From NCBI GenBank assembly GCA_025351405.1, contig JANXVZ010000040.1, positions 1 through 64,000 of the forward strand: 64,000 bases of DNA. Reading direction: 5' to 3'. Below, one piece after another: positions 1 to 9,250 of this stretch (positions are counted from its first letter, which is position 1; each line of letters opens with the position of its first letter). A model generated the notes under the pieces. It did not search any database and was not told where the DNA came from. It worked only from the letters and a program-made list of their open reading frames with translations. The stretch comes from Sphingomonadales bacterium. GTDB lineage: Bacteria; Pseudomonadota; Alphaproteobacteria; Sphingomonadales; Sphingomonadaceae. The position numbers were made by a program, and so were the translations under genes.

Positions 1-49
1 GTTAGCGGTTGCCAAACGCCGCCGCACCCCGCTATAGCGCCGCCTTCGC

Positions 50-141
50 GGAGTCGTGGGTGAGCGGCTGAAACCAGTAGTTTGCTAAACTGCCGATCTG
101 GGTAACTGGATCCGAGGGTTCGAATCCCTCCGACTCCGCCA
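50..141 (+). tRNA. tRNA-Ser(GCU)
   Basis: A class II tRNA with a long variable arm. The 7-bp acceptor stem is GGAGTCG paired with CGACTCC, and the anticodon loop TTGCTAA carries anticodon GCT, which reads AGC/AGU serine codons. The T arm contains GGTTCGAATCC. The CCA end is encoded in the DNA at 139-141. It sits at the left edge of the window, so its own promoter is only partly visible. Confidence 0.95.
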
Positions 142-150
142 CTGCTTTAG

Positions 151-193
151 CCGCCTCGTCCATCCTGTAATTTCAGACAGTCAGACGGGGCGG
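151..193 (+). terminator. Candidate hairpin after tRNA-Ser
   Basis: CCGCCTCGTC (151-160) can pair with GACGGGGCGG (184-193) through ten pairs, one of them G-U. The loop itself contains a small CTGT/ACAG stem. The position just downstream of the tRNA suggests a terminator or processing signal, but no T run follows, so this is tentative. Confidence 0.3.
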
Positions 194-358
194 CGGGCAT
201 TACGCATATCCAGGCGCATATCTGTAAACGTTGCGGAGGCCGGCGGTGCCGGACCCTCGCAAACGATCCGGACTGGGCAAGGCAGAGGGCGGCGTGGCGA
301 CATAGACATCGCGCGCCCGGACGCTGTCCGCGCCACTACCTCGTCGGCGAGGATACCG

Positions 359-389
359 GCCGCCCGGTGCTCGACGCAGTCCGGGCGGC
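359..389. terminator. Candidate terminator hairpin
   Basis: A perfect inverted repeat with 9-bp arms (359-367 and 381-389) and a 13-nt loop, very GC-rich. It lies about 100 bp beyond the stop of the leftward Rmf-like gene. No U tract is present on either side, so its function as a terminator is inference from position and stability. Confidence 0.3.
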
Positions 390-486
390 GCTTTGCTGGT
401 CACCGCGCGCCGGGCGATATCGATATGCCATCGAGAAAATACTGTTCTGCAACGGTACTATCGGCCGAATGTTTGGCCTGAAACCG

Positions 487-702
487 TTATCCCGGAAGCG
501 ATGACGCCGCTTCCGTGCCACCTTTTGATGCGGTTGCGGTGCCGTCACGAGTGCGACCGGTCGCGCCATGTTCCCAGCCGAGATCCCAGCGCTCCTCGGC
601 GCCGAAACGACCAGCGTAAGGGTTGAACGAGATCGGCACCCCTTCCGCACCTGCGATCAGGCCTTCGCGATAGTGTTTTTCATACTCATAAGATTCGGCC
701 AT
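487..702 (-). CDS. Small Rmf/CrpP-like protein
   Basis: A short protein whose core matches the ribosome modulation factor fold. G, A, G, G and the NPY/CPY motif fall at the same spacing as in E. coli RMF (GxxAGxxG, eight residues, then PY), followed by the W-x-x-G-W signature (seen as RWDLGW). RMF dimerises ribosomes in stationary phase, so a ribosome-hibernation or related stress role is plausible but inferred. The chosen ATG at 702 has GGGGA about five bases upstream; in-frame ATGs at 714 and 726 are alternatives. A Ser/Thr/Gly-rich tail follows the core and is absent from E. coli RMF. It stands alone, 86 bp downstream of guaA. Confidence 0.6.
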   Translation of the reverse strand: MAESYEYEKHYREGLIAGAEGVPISFNPYAGRFGAEERWDLGWEHGATGRTRDGTATASKGGTEAASSLPG

Positions 703-866
703 CGCCTTCCCCATCACGTTACGCATCGTATATGAACCGTCCGCGACGCGCCGCAAGTGCTTACAGAAAGTTAAGTCCAAGATCTTGACAGGTGCGGGTC
801 CCGTGGCGGCGCTACCAGCGTTTCAGGCAGCCACGGCCCTGGCTCGCTATGCTGCCGTGCGATACC

Positions 867-2423
867 TCATTCCCACTCGATCGTGCCAGGCGGCTTTGAG
901 GTGTAGTCATAGACCACGCGGTTGATGCCCTGGACTTCGTTGACGATGCGGGTAGCGCATCGCGACAGGAAGGCGCTTTCAAACGGATAGACGTCTGCCG
1001 TCATGCCATCGACGCTGGTGACCGCCCGCAGCCCACAGACCTTTTCATAGGTGCGGCCATCGCCCATGACACCCACGGTGCGCACCGGCAACAGCACGGC
1101 GAACGCCTGCCATATCTCGTCGTACAGCCCGGCCTTGCGGATTTCGTCGAGGTAGATCGCATCGGCTTTGCGCAGCGTGTCGCAGGCGTCGCGGGTGACT
1201 TCGCCGGGGATGCGGATGGCGAGGCCGGGGCCGGGAAACGGGTGGCGCCCCACGAATGTCGGCGGCAGGCCAAGCTCGACGCCGAGGCGGCGCACTTCGT
1301 CCTTGAACAGCTCGCGAAGGGGTTCGACGAGCGCCATGTTCATCCGGGCCGGCAAGCCGCCGACATTGTGGTGGCTCTTGATGGTGACGCTCGGCCCACC
1401 GGTGAACGAGACGCTTTCAATGACGTCGGGATAAAGCGTGCCCTGGGCGAGAAAGCGCGCCCCGCCGATTTTCCTCGCCTCCGCCTCGAAGACGTCGATG
1501 AAGGCACCGCCGATGAACTTGCGCTTCTGTTCGGGATCGGTGACGCCGGCAAGACCGGCCATGAACACATCGCTGGCATCCACATGGACGAGCGGGATGT
1601 GATAATGTTCGCGGAACATCGTCACCACCTGTTCGGCCTCGCCGAGGCGCAACAAGCCATGATCGACAAAGACGCAGGTGAGCTGGTCACCGATCGCTTC
1701 ATGGATGAGGACGGCCGCAACTGCCGAATCGACGCCGCCCGAAAGACCGCACAAGACGCGCTCCTCGCCAACCTGGGCACGAATTTCGGCGATCTTGGCG
1801 GCACGGAAGCCCGCCATGCTCCATGTTGCGGGGATGCCGGCAACCCTGGTGACGAAGTTCGCCAGCAGCCTGGCGCCATCGGGGGTGTGCACGACTTCGG
1901 GGTGAAACTGCACGCCATAGCGCCGGGCAGCATCGTCGGCGATGGCGGCGAATGGCGCCCCGTCCGACACGGCCACCGGGCGGAATCCGGGAGGAATCGC
2001 CTCGATGCGGTCGCCATGGCTCATCCACACTTGGTGCGCCTCGCCCTTGGCCCACACACCATCGAACAGCGCGCAATCACCAACGATACGCAGCGCCGCA
2101 CGTCCGAACTCGCGATGGCCGGAGGCGCCGACATGGCCGCCTGCCTGCGCGCAAAGCGCCTGCTCGCCATAACAGATGCCAAGGATGGGAATGTCGGCCG
2201 CAAGAACGCCGGGCGGTATCATCGGCGCACCCACGTCGCTGACCGATGCCGGGCTGCCCGACAGGATGATGGCACGCGGCTTTAGCCGGGCCAGCGCCTC
2301 GTCACCCTTTGCAAAGGGTACGATCTCTGAATAGACCCCGGCCTCGCGGACCCGGCGGGCGATTAGCTGGGTAACCTGGCTGCCGAAGTCCAGGATGAGA
2401 ACGGCGTTGTCGGGGGTCGTCAT
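867..2423 (-). CDS. guaA: GMP synthase (glutamine-hydrolysing)
   Basis: Converts XMP to GMP using ATP and glutamine, the last step of de novo guanine nucleotide synthesis in the cytosol. The 518 residues have the standard layout. A class I glutamine amidotransferase domain comes first, with nucleophile Cys84 in GICYGEQ and the His174/Glu176 pair in QFHPEV. The ATP pyrophosphatase domain follows with P-loop SGGVDS at 227-232, and then the C-terminal dimerisation domain, ending IEWE. Length is normal. It starts 9 bp after the stop of the thioesterase gene and is probably cotranscribed with it and the membrane protein upstream. Confidence 0.97.
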   Translation of the reverse strand: MTTPDNAVLILDFGSQVTQLIARRVREAGVYSEIVPFAKGDEALARLKPRAIILSGSPASVSDVGAPMIPPGVLAADIPILGICYGEQALCAQAGGHVGASGHREFGRAALRIVGDCALFDGVWAKGEAHQVWMSHGDRIEAIPPGFRPVAVSDGAPFAAIADDAARRYGVQFHPEVVHTPDGARLLANFVTRVAGIPATWSMAGFRAAKIAEIRAQVGEERVLCGLSGGVDSAVAAVLIHEAIGDQLTCVFVDHGLLRLGEAEQVVTMFREHYHIPLVHVDASDVFMAGLAGVTDPEQKRKFIGGAFIDVFEAEARKIGGARFLAQGTLYPDVIESVSFTGGPSVTIKSHHNVGGLPARMNMALVEPLRELFKDEVRRLGVELGLPPTFVGRHPFPGPGLAIRIPGEVTRDACDTLRKADAIYLDEIRKAGLYDEIWQAFAVLLPVRTVGVMGDGRTYEKVCGLRAVTSVDGMTADVYPFESAFLSRCATRIVNEVQGINRVVYDYTSKPPGTIEWE

Positions 2424-2432
2424 CGCTGGCGA

Positions 2433-2864
2433 TTAGAGCGCCGGCGACGAAGTGTCCAGCGTTGCCAGCGAGTCGCGCCAGTGCGCAGGCAATGGCGCCG
2501 GCCGACGGGTCGCACGATCGACATAGACATGGATGAAATGGCCCTCTGCGGCGGGCGCATCATGGCCCTGGGTGAACAGCCCGACCTCCCAGCGCACGCT
2601 CGACCTGCCGAGCCGGGCGACGCGCACGCCGGCCTCGACGCTTTCGGGGAACGCCACCGACCGGTGGTAGCGGCAGCCGGTTTCGACAACCAGCCCGATC
2701 AGCTCGCCGGCCGCAATATCGAGCAGGCCGTGCTCGACCAGCCAGGCATTCACCGCGGTATCGAACCAGCTGTAGTAGACGGTGTTGTTGACGTGTCCGT
2801 AGGCGTCGTTGTCCATCCAGCGCGTCGGGATGGTGCGAAAGGCGCGATAGTTGTCGCGGCTCAT
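2433..2864 (-). CDS. Hotdog-fold acyl-CoA thioesterase
   Basis: A 143-residue single-domain 4-hydroxybenzoyl-CoA thioesterase/YbgC-type protein. The family motif is seen as RWMDNDAYGHVNNTVYYSWFD, where the Asp and the H-V-N-N segment form the active site of this clan. It likely hydrolyses an acyl-CoA; the substrate cannot be told. The start at 2864 was chosen because its ATG overlaps the upstream stop as TGATG, and the homology begins right there. It lies between the polymerase-like gene and guaA in one leftward operon. Confidence 0.85.
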   Translation of the reverse strand: MSRDNYRAFRTIPTRWMDNDAYGHVNNTVYYSWFDTAVNAWLVEHGLLDIAAGELIGLVVETGCRYHRSVAFPESVEAGVRVARLGRSSVRWEVGLFTQGHDAPAAEGHFIHVYVDRATRRPAPLPAHWRDSLATLDTSSPAL

Positions 2865-4432
2865 CAGGCCGGCATTGGGCCGGGCTGGGCGACAGACCGG
2901 GCAGCCGCCTGTTCCTGCCGAACCGTCCACAACAAGCCGACGATGCAACCGAGCATGATGAACGCCAACGGCATGTTGACCTCGGCACTGCTCACCGCCT
3001 TGATGACGGCAAAGTTGAGCAGCCCGACTGCCAGCGGCCCGACCATTTCAGCATCTTCACCGCGGGCCTCGCTGAAGGCCCGAAAGCCGATCCAACCCGG
3101 CAGCAGGAACATGGCGCTGAACACCATCAAGCCCAGAAAGCCATAATCGAGCAGCAGCGACAGGTAATAGCTGTCGATGGTCAGCACGCCGGCGGCGTTG
3201 GTGTAGTTGAGCGTTTCGGCAGCGCGGCCGACGCCATGGCCGAAGGGGTGGGTAAAGACCAGCGGCAGCCCGTCATGCCATTGTTCGGCGCGTGCTTCGG
3301 TGCTTGATGCCTGCAAGCGCCCCCCAAGCAGCAGCACGTGCAGCCGCTGCCAGAACAGCACCAACCCGGCCAGCACCGCGATGGCGACGGGATAGGCAAA
3401 GACAATCGTGGTCGCCAGGATCGAGGTCGGGTTCTGCTTGCGTTCGCGCCAACCGGCAAAGAACATGTACACCACCAGCGTCAGCATCACCCCGATGATG
3501 CCCGAACGGGCATTGGTCAGGTACATCGTCACGGCGACACCGAGAAACCCTGCCGCCAGCAGCGCCTTGTTGAGCATGCCCTTGGCCCGGAGCCCGAAAT
3601 GCAGGAACAGCGGCAGTACCATCGCCAGGTATTCGGCAAGGAACAGGCTGTTGGCGGTGGTGCCCTTGACCCGATAGACATCGGTGCCCGGCCGGGATGC
3701 GGCGCGCGCGACGTTATCGAGGAAATCTGGATCGACCTTGAGGAATGGCGGCAGGTGATCGAGCCAGATCACGCCCTTGCGCTTGAATTCATAGATACCG
3801 ATCAACGCGACGATCGCCGCCGTCCAGGTCAGCGTGCGGCCGACCTGAGAAACAAAGCCGGGACGCGTGGCCAGAAAGGCCGAGAATACGAACATCATGG
3901 TCCAGAAAATCTGGTTGTTGATGTATTTGTTGAGCGAAAAGAACGGCGAGTTGGAAAACACGATCGAAAAGGTGGTGATCGCCCAGAACGTCCAGAACAG
4001 CCGCTTGAACACCGGGGCGCCACCCAGCACGGTCATCGCCCGGCTGCGCAACTCGGCTGACGTGGCGAGGTTGAACACAACCACACCCAGCAGGATGAAG
4101 ACGGTAATCCGCGTCGGCGTGATCCAAGGCAGGCCGGGCACGTTGACCGCGACATACGACGGCCACAAGGCGTTGAGCGCAAGATACCAGACCATCAGCT
4201 TGTGCATGCGGGCGTCCTGGACGCCGCCGACATCGGGCAGCATCCACAATACCAGGGCGACAAGGATGACGATCGGCAGGCCCGGAATCGCCAGCAATTG
4301 CGGCGGCAGCACCGAAACCATCAGGCCGTAAAACGCCGCAAGTGAAACAAGGCCGAACATCGCGACAATGCGCCGGAACAGGCCCGGCGAGCGACGGCGC
4401 ACATAAGGATCGAGGATGAAGGTGCCTGCCAC
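2864..4432 (-). CDS. O-antigen ligase/polymerase-like membrane protein
   Basis: A 522-residue polytopic inner-membrane protein with roughly a dozen hydrophobic segments. It has the Wzy_C/O-antigen ligase hallmark region, with NARSG followed by a hydrophobic helix and a long periplasmic loop (GTDVYRVKGTTANS and later HPFGHGVG). Such proteins join polysaccharide repeat units in the periplasm, either to each other (Wzy) or to lipid A core (WaaL); sequence alone does not separate the two. It heads the leftward operon with the thioesterase and guaA and lies back-to-back with the Gmd-like/Wzi pair. A second protein of this class lies at 18575, so one may polymerise and the other ligate. Confidence 0.8.
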   Translation of the reverse strand: MAGTFILDPYVRRRSPGLFRRIVAMFGLVSLAAFYGLMVSVLPPQLLAIPGLPIVILVALVLWMLPDVGGVQDARMHKLMVWYLALNALWPSYVAVNVPGLPWITPTRITVFILLGVVVFNLATSAELRSRAMTVLGGAPVFKRLFWTFWAITTFSIVFSNSPFFSLNKYINNQIFWTMMFVFSAFLATRPGFVSQVGRTLTWTAAIVALIGIYEFKRKGVIWLDHLPPFLKVDPDFLDNVARAASRPGTDVYRVKGTTANSLFLAEYLAMVLPLFLHFGLRAKGMLNKALLAAGFLGVAVTMYLTNARSGIIGVMLTLVVYMFFAGWRERKQNPTSILATTIVFAYPVAIAVLAGLVLFWQRLHVLLLGGRLQASSTEARAEQWHDGLPLVFTHPFGHGVGRAAETLNYTNAAGVLTIDSYYLSLLLDYGFLGLMVFSAMFLLPGWIGFRAFSEARGEDAEMVGPLAVGLLNFAVIKAVSSAEVNMPLAFIMLGCIVGLLWTVRQEQAAARSVAQPGPMPA

Positions 4433-4570
4433 CGGTCGCCTTAGCCTTTTGCTGCCGTTGAAAATGGTGCACGTCTTCGTTGCGCTGCACTACGGCGGCA
4501 GCAGCGCGAATTCAAGACTCTGTAACGCTCGCCAACACCATGGCGGCCCAGAAACTGCGGACACGAAATC
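4433..4570. promoter_or_regulatory. Divergent promoter region
   Basis: A 138-bp gap between the divergent starts at 4432 (leftward) and 4571 (rightward) must hold promoters for both units. I could not pick out a convincing -35/-10 pair by eye. Confidence 0.4.
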
Positions 4571-5413
4571 ATGACATCGCTCATCGTCAATGTAACGACG
4601 GCCACCGGCAGCTATCTTGCGCGTCTGCTCGATGCCTTTGGCGAAAAGGTCATCGGCAGCGGGCCCGAGAACCAGTCGCTGGCCACGCTCGGGGTTGCCG
4701 ATTCGGTCGAAATGGTCAGCCGGGAGGCCGTTGCCGATATCGCGGCAGGCGGTGATGTTCGCCATATCTATCACATCAGCACCGGCACTGCCGATGATGC
4801 AGGATACACCGGCGCGCTGGCGACGGTTCTCTCGGGTGCCAAGGGCTCGCCGCGGCTTTGCCATGTCATCGACGAGGCACTGTTGCGAGGCAGTCCGGCG
4901 GCGCGCCACGCGGTTGCCCAGGTGATCCAGCTGCGTCACGCCGGCAAGGTCTTTGCAGTCAACGCACTGCTTTCCCATCACGATTCGCGACTGCAAGCGC
5001 CGCGATCGACCATGACCGAGCTCGCCCTCCTGGCGTTCCGGATCGCAAATGGCGAAACACACGCCCCGATGATGTTGCCTGCGACCGCCAGGCAGGACTG
5101 GGGCTGGACGCCGGAATACGTCGATGCCCTGCGCCGCGTCATCGCACTCGATACACCGCATGATATCCGGATCGGCAGCGGCGTCCTCCTGAGTGCCCAG
5201 GAGATGGTGGAGACGACCGCGGCCTATTTCGGCATTTCAGCGGCGCAAGTGGCAGTCGTCGACAACAATGCGGTAGCGGACGGCGTCGCCGCCGACCGAG
5301 ACCGGCTTCGCAAGGTCCTCGGCTGGGCAGCGACGACAACCGGCGTCGACCTGGTTCGGACGATCTGCGAGGGTGCAGCGGCGCGCGCAGCCGCCGAGTC
5401 CGGGGGCCTTTGA
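4571..5413 (+). CDS. Degenerate GDP-mannose 4,6-dehydratase-like protein
   Basis: 280 residues that follow the GDP-mannose 4,6-dehydratase (Gmd) backbone. The N-terminus (TATGSYLARLL) sits where Gmd has its Rossmann turn TGQDGSYLAELL. NALLSHHDSRLQAP corresponds to the NHESPRR segment, WGWTPEYVDALRRVI to the DWG-APEYVEAMW helix, and a C-terminal LGW...DLVR stretch also matches. The glycine-rich nucleotide loop is damaged and no Tyr-x-x-x-Lys catalytic pair is visible, and the protein is about 50-90 residues shorter than active Gmd. It is therefore probably not an active dehydratase; a scaffold or regulatory role is conceivable. It is followed 31 bp later by the Wzi-type gene. Confidence 0.55.
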   Translation: MTSLIVNVTTATGSYLARLLDAFGEKVIGSGPENQSLATLGVADSVEMVSREAVADIAAGGDVRHIYHISTGTADDAGYTGALATVLSGAKGSPRLCHVIDEALLRGSPAARHAVAQVIQLRHAGKVFAVNALLSHHDSRLQAPRSTMTELALLAFRIANGETHAPMMLPATARQDWGWTPEYVDALRRVIALDTPHDIRIGSGVLLSAQEMVETTAAYFGISAAQVAVVDNNAVADGVAADRDRLRKVLGWAATTTGVDLVRTICEGAAARAAAESGGL

Positions 5414-5444
5414 CGCCGGGCGGAAAACGGCTATCCGACTGGAC

Positions 5445-7004
5445 ATGCGTGTTTCCCCGATCCTGTTTTGCCTGGCCGTCTTGGCAGCTTCACCGGCACT
5501 GGCGGGACCATTCGCCGAGGTTGGCGACGCGCAATTGCGCCAGGATGTCGAATTGCTGGCGACTTCGGGCCTGATTCGCGGCCCGGTGAATTCCTGGCCG
5601 CTGCCATGGCCCCAGATCCAGCAGGGCCTCGATGCAGCACACGATGGCCGGCCGATTTCGCCGTATGTCGCGGCGGCGGTGGCGCGCCTCGATCGGCTCG
5701 CCGGGCATGCGGAACAGTCCGTCGCCTTTGATGCACAGGTTTCCGGGACAAATCAGGTTGCGATCGCCCGTGATTTTGGCAGCACGGCGCGTTCCAAGTT
5801 CGATTCATCGGCGAGCGTCGAGTTCAACACCGATGTCCTCAGCATCCGTGGCGGGCTTGGCTATCGCAGCGGCCAGGCCGGCAAGGCCTATACGTTCGAG
5901 CCTTCGCAAATTGCCGTCCGGCTGGGTAACTGGGCGGTTTATGGCGGCTATACGCAGGAATGGTTCGGACCGGGCGAGGATGGCGCCTTGCTGTTTTCGA
6001 ACAGCACACGGCCCTTTCCCAAGGTCGGCATCAAGCGACTGGTACCGCTGCCGATCGACCTGCCGATCCTGCGCTGGCTCGGGCCGATCCGGCTCGACAT
6101 CTTTGCCGGCGCGCTGGATGAAAAGCGGGATTATCGCAACACCATCATCATCGGCACCCGGGTCAGCTTCAGCCCCACCCAGAATTTCGAAATCGGGCTG
6201 AACCGAATGCAGCAGATCTGTGGGCAAGGTCGTCCGTGCGGCTTGCGGCAGATCACCAAATCCTTCTTCGGCGCGGGTAATGCCGACAATGTCGCTCCGA
6301 CCAACCTCGCGGGATTCCTCGCGCAGCCGGGCAACCAGATCGCGGGATTCGACCTGACCTACAGGCACAGGTTCGGGCCAGTTGCGGCGAAATTCTATTT
6401 CGAGGCCGAGGCCGAGGATTCGCAGCACATCATCATCGAACAATTCGCGCGACTGATCGGGACCACCCTCAGCGGGCCGTTGGGAACGCAGGGTGCGACC
6501 TGGAACGCCACGCTCGAATATGCCGACACCTTTGGCGCGCAGTTGTTCAACGGCACACCGCTCGAGAAGTTGTTGAGCAGCAGGAAACGGTATCCAGGCT
6601 CGCTCTACAATAACGTCCTCTACACCAGCGGTTTCACCTACAATGCGCTCCCGATCGGCTATTGGACCGATGGCGACAGCCGCAATCTGGCCTTGAAGGC
6701 GTCGGTAACCGATACCAGCAACCGGCGCTGGTATGCGTCGGTGCGATCCGTGCACCTCAACATCAACAATGTCGGCTCGCCTCCATTCGGCGGTTTTGAC
6801 CCGCAGGGCGTCCCCGGATTCCTGATCAGCTACCGGGTTTCGAAGAATTCCGAAAAGTTCGCCATTGTCACAACCGGTGCAGAATTGCCGACACGCTATG
6901 GCGATGTGCGCCTGGAAGCGCGGGTGCAAACCGATTCCCCCAATACGCCTGGTTATCGCGACTTGCAGGCCGCGATCGAAGTTTCCCTCCGGCAGCGATT
7001 CTGA
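5445..7004 (+). CDS. Wzi-family capsule assembly outer-membrane protein
   Basis: 519 residues with a clear Sec signal peptide (hydrophobic LFCLAVLAASPALA, cleavage before GPFAEVG). A short helical region and a long alternating beta-strand pattern follow, ending in an aromatic-terminated strand (LRQRF) as in outer-membrane beta-barrels. Segments such as GGYTQEWFGPGEDGALLFSN and the later IGYWTDGDSRN fit the Wzi capsule assembly family, which anchors or organises surface polysaccharide. The start at 5445 was chosen because the signal peptide begins there; the upstream in-frame extension has no signal character. It is cotranscribed with the Gmd-like gene. Confidence 0.8.
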   Translation: MRVSPILFCLAVLAASPALAGPFAEVGDAQLRQDVELLATSGLIRGPVNSWPLPWPQIQQGLDAAHDGRPISPYVAAAVARLDRLAGHAEQSVAFDAQVSGTNQVAIARDFGSTARSKFDSSASVEFNTDVLSIRGGLGYRSGQAGKAYTFEPSQIAVRLGNWAVYGGYTQEWFGPGEDGALLFSNSTRPFPKVGIKRLVPLPIDLPILRWLGPIRLDIFAGALDEKRDYRNTIIIGTRVSFSPTQNFEIGLNRMQQICGQGRPCGLRQITKSFFGAGNADNVAPTNLAGFLAQPGNQIAGFDLTYRHRFGPVAAKFYFEAEAEDSQHIIIEQFARLIGTTLSGPLGTQGATWNATLEYADTFGAQLFNGTPLEKLLSSRKRYPGSLYNNVLYTSGFTYNALPIGYWTDGDSRNLALKASVTDTSNRRWYASVRSVHLNINNVGSPPFGGFDPQGVPGFLISYRVSKNSEKFAIVTTGAELPTRYGDVRLEARVQTDSPNTPGYRDLQAAIEVSLRQRF

Positions 7005-7321
7005 GGTTTTCATTACGTTCTTGAAATGATGATAAAAAATCTGCAGTGATCGAACCAATAAGATTTCGCCAAAAGCGCCAATAAAGCGCACAGTAGATTT
7101 ATCTGCGTTGCCTGTTGAAATCTATAGTTTATATCGAATGATACTGATATCGACATAGCGTCTTGCTTTGTACGATAGTTGCTGCTTTCCCCGAGACGGT
7201 ACTTCACCGTAATACCTACTTGGTAGGTAAAAACTTATAAATTAATTTGCTTCGCTGCGCGATTTGCGCGACAGACGCCCGTCGTGGTGCTGCGATATGT
7301 CTTGAAAACAAGAGTTTCCAT
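7005..7321. promoter_or_regulatory. AT-rich regulatory gap before asnB-like gene
   Basis: 317 bp with no coding sequence and a clearly lower GC content than all surrounding DNA. It contains the perfect 7-bp dyad at 7213-7229 and a TATAAA box at 7236-7241. This is the likely promoter region of the amidotransferase gene that starts at 7322. The composition shift could mark a regulatory or horizontally acquired junction inside the polysaccharide locus. Confidence 0.5.
7213..7229. promoter_or_regulatory. Perfect dyad operator candidate
   Basis: TACCTAC (7213-7219), TTG spacer, GTAGGTA (7223-7229) is an exact inverted repeat of the size bound by dimeric repressors or activators. A TATAAA sequence begins seven bases downstream, so a bound protein would cover the -35 and spacer region of a promoter reading toward 7322. 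The binding protein is unknown. Confidence 0.45.
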
Positions 7322-9241
7322 ATGTGCGGAATCGTTGGCGTTGCGGGCGAAATCGCTCCCTATCGCGGCATATTCCCGGCGGCATTGGCGTCGATCGTGC
7401 ATCGCGGTCCCGACGGCGAGGGAACGATGGAACTGCCGAAGGTCTTGTTCGGCCATCGCCGGCTGGCGATCATCGACCTGACGGAGGGCGGCCACCAGCC
7501 AATGACCGATGCCGCGACCGGCACCGTCATCACCTTCAACGGCGAGATATTCAACTATCGCGAGCTGCGCACCGAGCTTGAGCAGCAGGGCGTAAGGTTT
7601 CGCTCAAGCTCCGATACCGAAGTCCTGCTGCGTGCCTTTTTGCATTGGCGCACCGAGATGTTTTCCCGGCTCAACGGCATGTGGGCCTTTGCCATCTGGG
7701 AGCCGGCCACCGCCACGCTGACCCTCTCCCGCGATCGTTTTGGCGTAAAGCCGCTATATTGGCACCATGACGGCAGCGCGCTGTTGTTCGGGTCCGAAGC
7801 CAAGGCGCTGATCGCCCTGAAGCCATCGCTGGCCAAACCCAACAGCGATGCCATCTATGACCTGGTGGTCAATTCCCGGTCGCACGCGAGCCAGGACAGT
7901 TTTTACAAGCACATCATATCGCTGCCGCCCGCCACGACCGCGACATACCGGCCGGGCGACACCGACCTGCGGATGATGCGCTACTGGAACTATCCGGCAC
8001 CCGATGACGCGGCGTATTCGGGTGATTCCGGAGAGGAATTCGGCGCCCTTATCGATGATTCGGTGCGTCTGCGCCTGCGCAGCGACGTCCCCATCGGCCT
8101 CACGCTGTCGGGAGGACTGGATTCGAGCGCCATTCTCGCGGCGGCGCAGAAACAGAGCGCAGCCCCCGTTCGCTGCTTCACGTCGGTCTATGGCGAAAGC
8201 GAGCGCGGCGAGGAACGTTGGGCACGCATCGCCACCGAAGCCTGCGGTGCCGACCTCGAAGCTGTCGTCGCCGGGCATCAGGATTGGCTCGCAACCCTTG
8301 GCGACATCGTCCACCATATGGATGGCCCCGGCTATTCGTCGGCGGTTTTCCCGCTATGGGCGATCATGAAGCGGGCGCGGGCATCAGGTGTGCCGGTGTT
8401 GCTTGAAGGCCAGGGCGCCGACGAACTTCTGGGTGGATACCCTCACTACACCGCCATCCAGCTCGCCGCCGCCGTGCGCACGACCCTGTCGGGCAAGACC
8501 TCGATCGCCGACCTGCGCCGGGCGTTTACCGCCGCCAAGGCAACGTTTGGCGCCCGCGGTCTGGCCGCCTGGATGCTCCGGCAGAATGTCGGCGGTGCGC
8601 TCAAACGCTTCGATCCCAAAAATGCCCGCCACCGCATGATGCGCGATGTCGAGGGCAGCCTGCAGGAATCGGCGCGAGCGACTCCGCCGCCCGGCTACAC
8701 GCCGCTCCAGAAGGCGCTGCACAGCGACCATTCCGACACCGTTCTGCCTTCGCTGTTGCACTATGGCGACGCGATCAGCATGGCGCACGGCATTGAGGCG
8801 CGGCTGCCCTTCATGGATTACCGGCTGGTGGAGTGGGCGTTCCGAAAGCACCCGCCCCTGATCGTCGACGGCAAGACCAAGGCGCCGATACGCAGCTACC
8901 TGGCGGCAAACGGCATGCAGGCGATCGCCGAGCGGCGCGACAAGCTGGGCTATCCGACCGCCATTGCGCGCTGGATCAACACTGGCGAAGGCCGCGTGAT
9001 GATCGACGACTGGCTGGCAAGTTCCAACGTGCCCCTGTGGTCCTTCATCGAACGTTCGGCCGTGGCCCGCCTGGTCGCCAAGGCCCGAACCGGCGACAGC
9101 ACCGCAATATTCCACACCTACAAGCTGGTGGTCACCAACATCTGGCTAATGCAGATCGGCACCGCACGCGCTCCATCGCCCCCGATCGGAAACGCCCGGG
9201 GCCACCGTTCGCCAGGTTTGACAGCGGCGGTGGCAATCTAG
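7322..9241 (+). CDS. asnB: Asparagine synthase-like amidotransferase
   Basis: 639 residues with the AsnB architecture. The N-terminal class II glutamine amidotransferase domain begins MCGIVGVAG, where Cys2 becomes the nucleophile, and has HRGPDGEG. The synthetase domain carries the ATP motif SGGLDSS at 263-269. The start at 7322 is required to place Cys at position 2. Members within polysaccharide clusters often amidate a sugar acid or an unknown substrate rather than making asparagine, so the gene symbol marks the family only. It has its own AT-rich promoter region and ends against the convergent aldo/keto reductase, with a shared terminator hairpin. Confidence 0.85.
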   Translation: MCGIVGVAGEIAPYRGIFPAALASIVHRGPDGEGTMELPKVLFGHRRLAIIDLTEGGHQPMTDAATGTVITFNGEIFNYRELRTELEQQGVRFRSSSDTEVLLRAFLHWRTEMFSRLNGMWAFAIWEPATATLTLSRDRFGVKPLYWHHDGSALLFGSEAKALIALKPSLAKPNSDAIYDLVVNSRSHASQDSFYKHIISLPPATTATYRPGDTDLRMMRYWNYPAPDDAAYSGDSGEEFGALIDDSVRLRLRSDVPIGLTLSGGLDSSAILAAAQKQSAAPVRCFTSVYGESERGEERWARIATEACGADLEAVVAGHQDWLATLGDIVHHMDGPGYSSAVFPLWAIMKRARASGVPVLLEGQGADELLGGYPHYTAIQLAAAVRTTLSGKTSIADLRRAFTAAKATFGARGLAAWMLRQNVGGALKRFDPKNARHRMMRDVEGSLQESARATPPPGYTPLQKALHSDHSDTVLPSLLHYGDAISMAHGIEARLPFMDYRLVEWAFRKHPPLIVDGKTKAPIRSYLAANGMQAIAERRDKLGYPTAIARWINTGEGRVMIDDWLASSNVPLWSFIERSAVARLVAKARTGDSTAIFHTYKLVVTNIWLMQIGTARAPSPPIGNARGHRSPGLTAAVAI

Positions 9242-9250
9242 GGCCGGCTT

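Larger units (their letters stand above)
142..486. other. Gene-free stretch
   Basis: I find no convincing coding sequence here. The short open frames on both strands lack recognisable domains and have arginine- and proline-rich compositions typical of GC-rich non-coding DNA. The stretch holds the post-tRNA hairpin at 151-193 and a second perfect 9-bp hairpin, GCCGCCCGG (359-367) with CCGGGCGGC (381-389). That second hairpin could terminate transcription of the leftward small gene that ends at 487. Nothing else stands out. Confidence 0.5.

Noticed and set aside
200-403. A leftward 67-codon open frame after tRNA-Ser.
   Set aside because: Its composition is low complexity, it has no ribosome site and no recognised domain, and it lies across a GC-rich hairpin.
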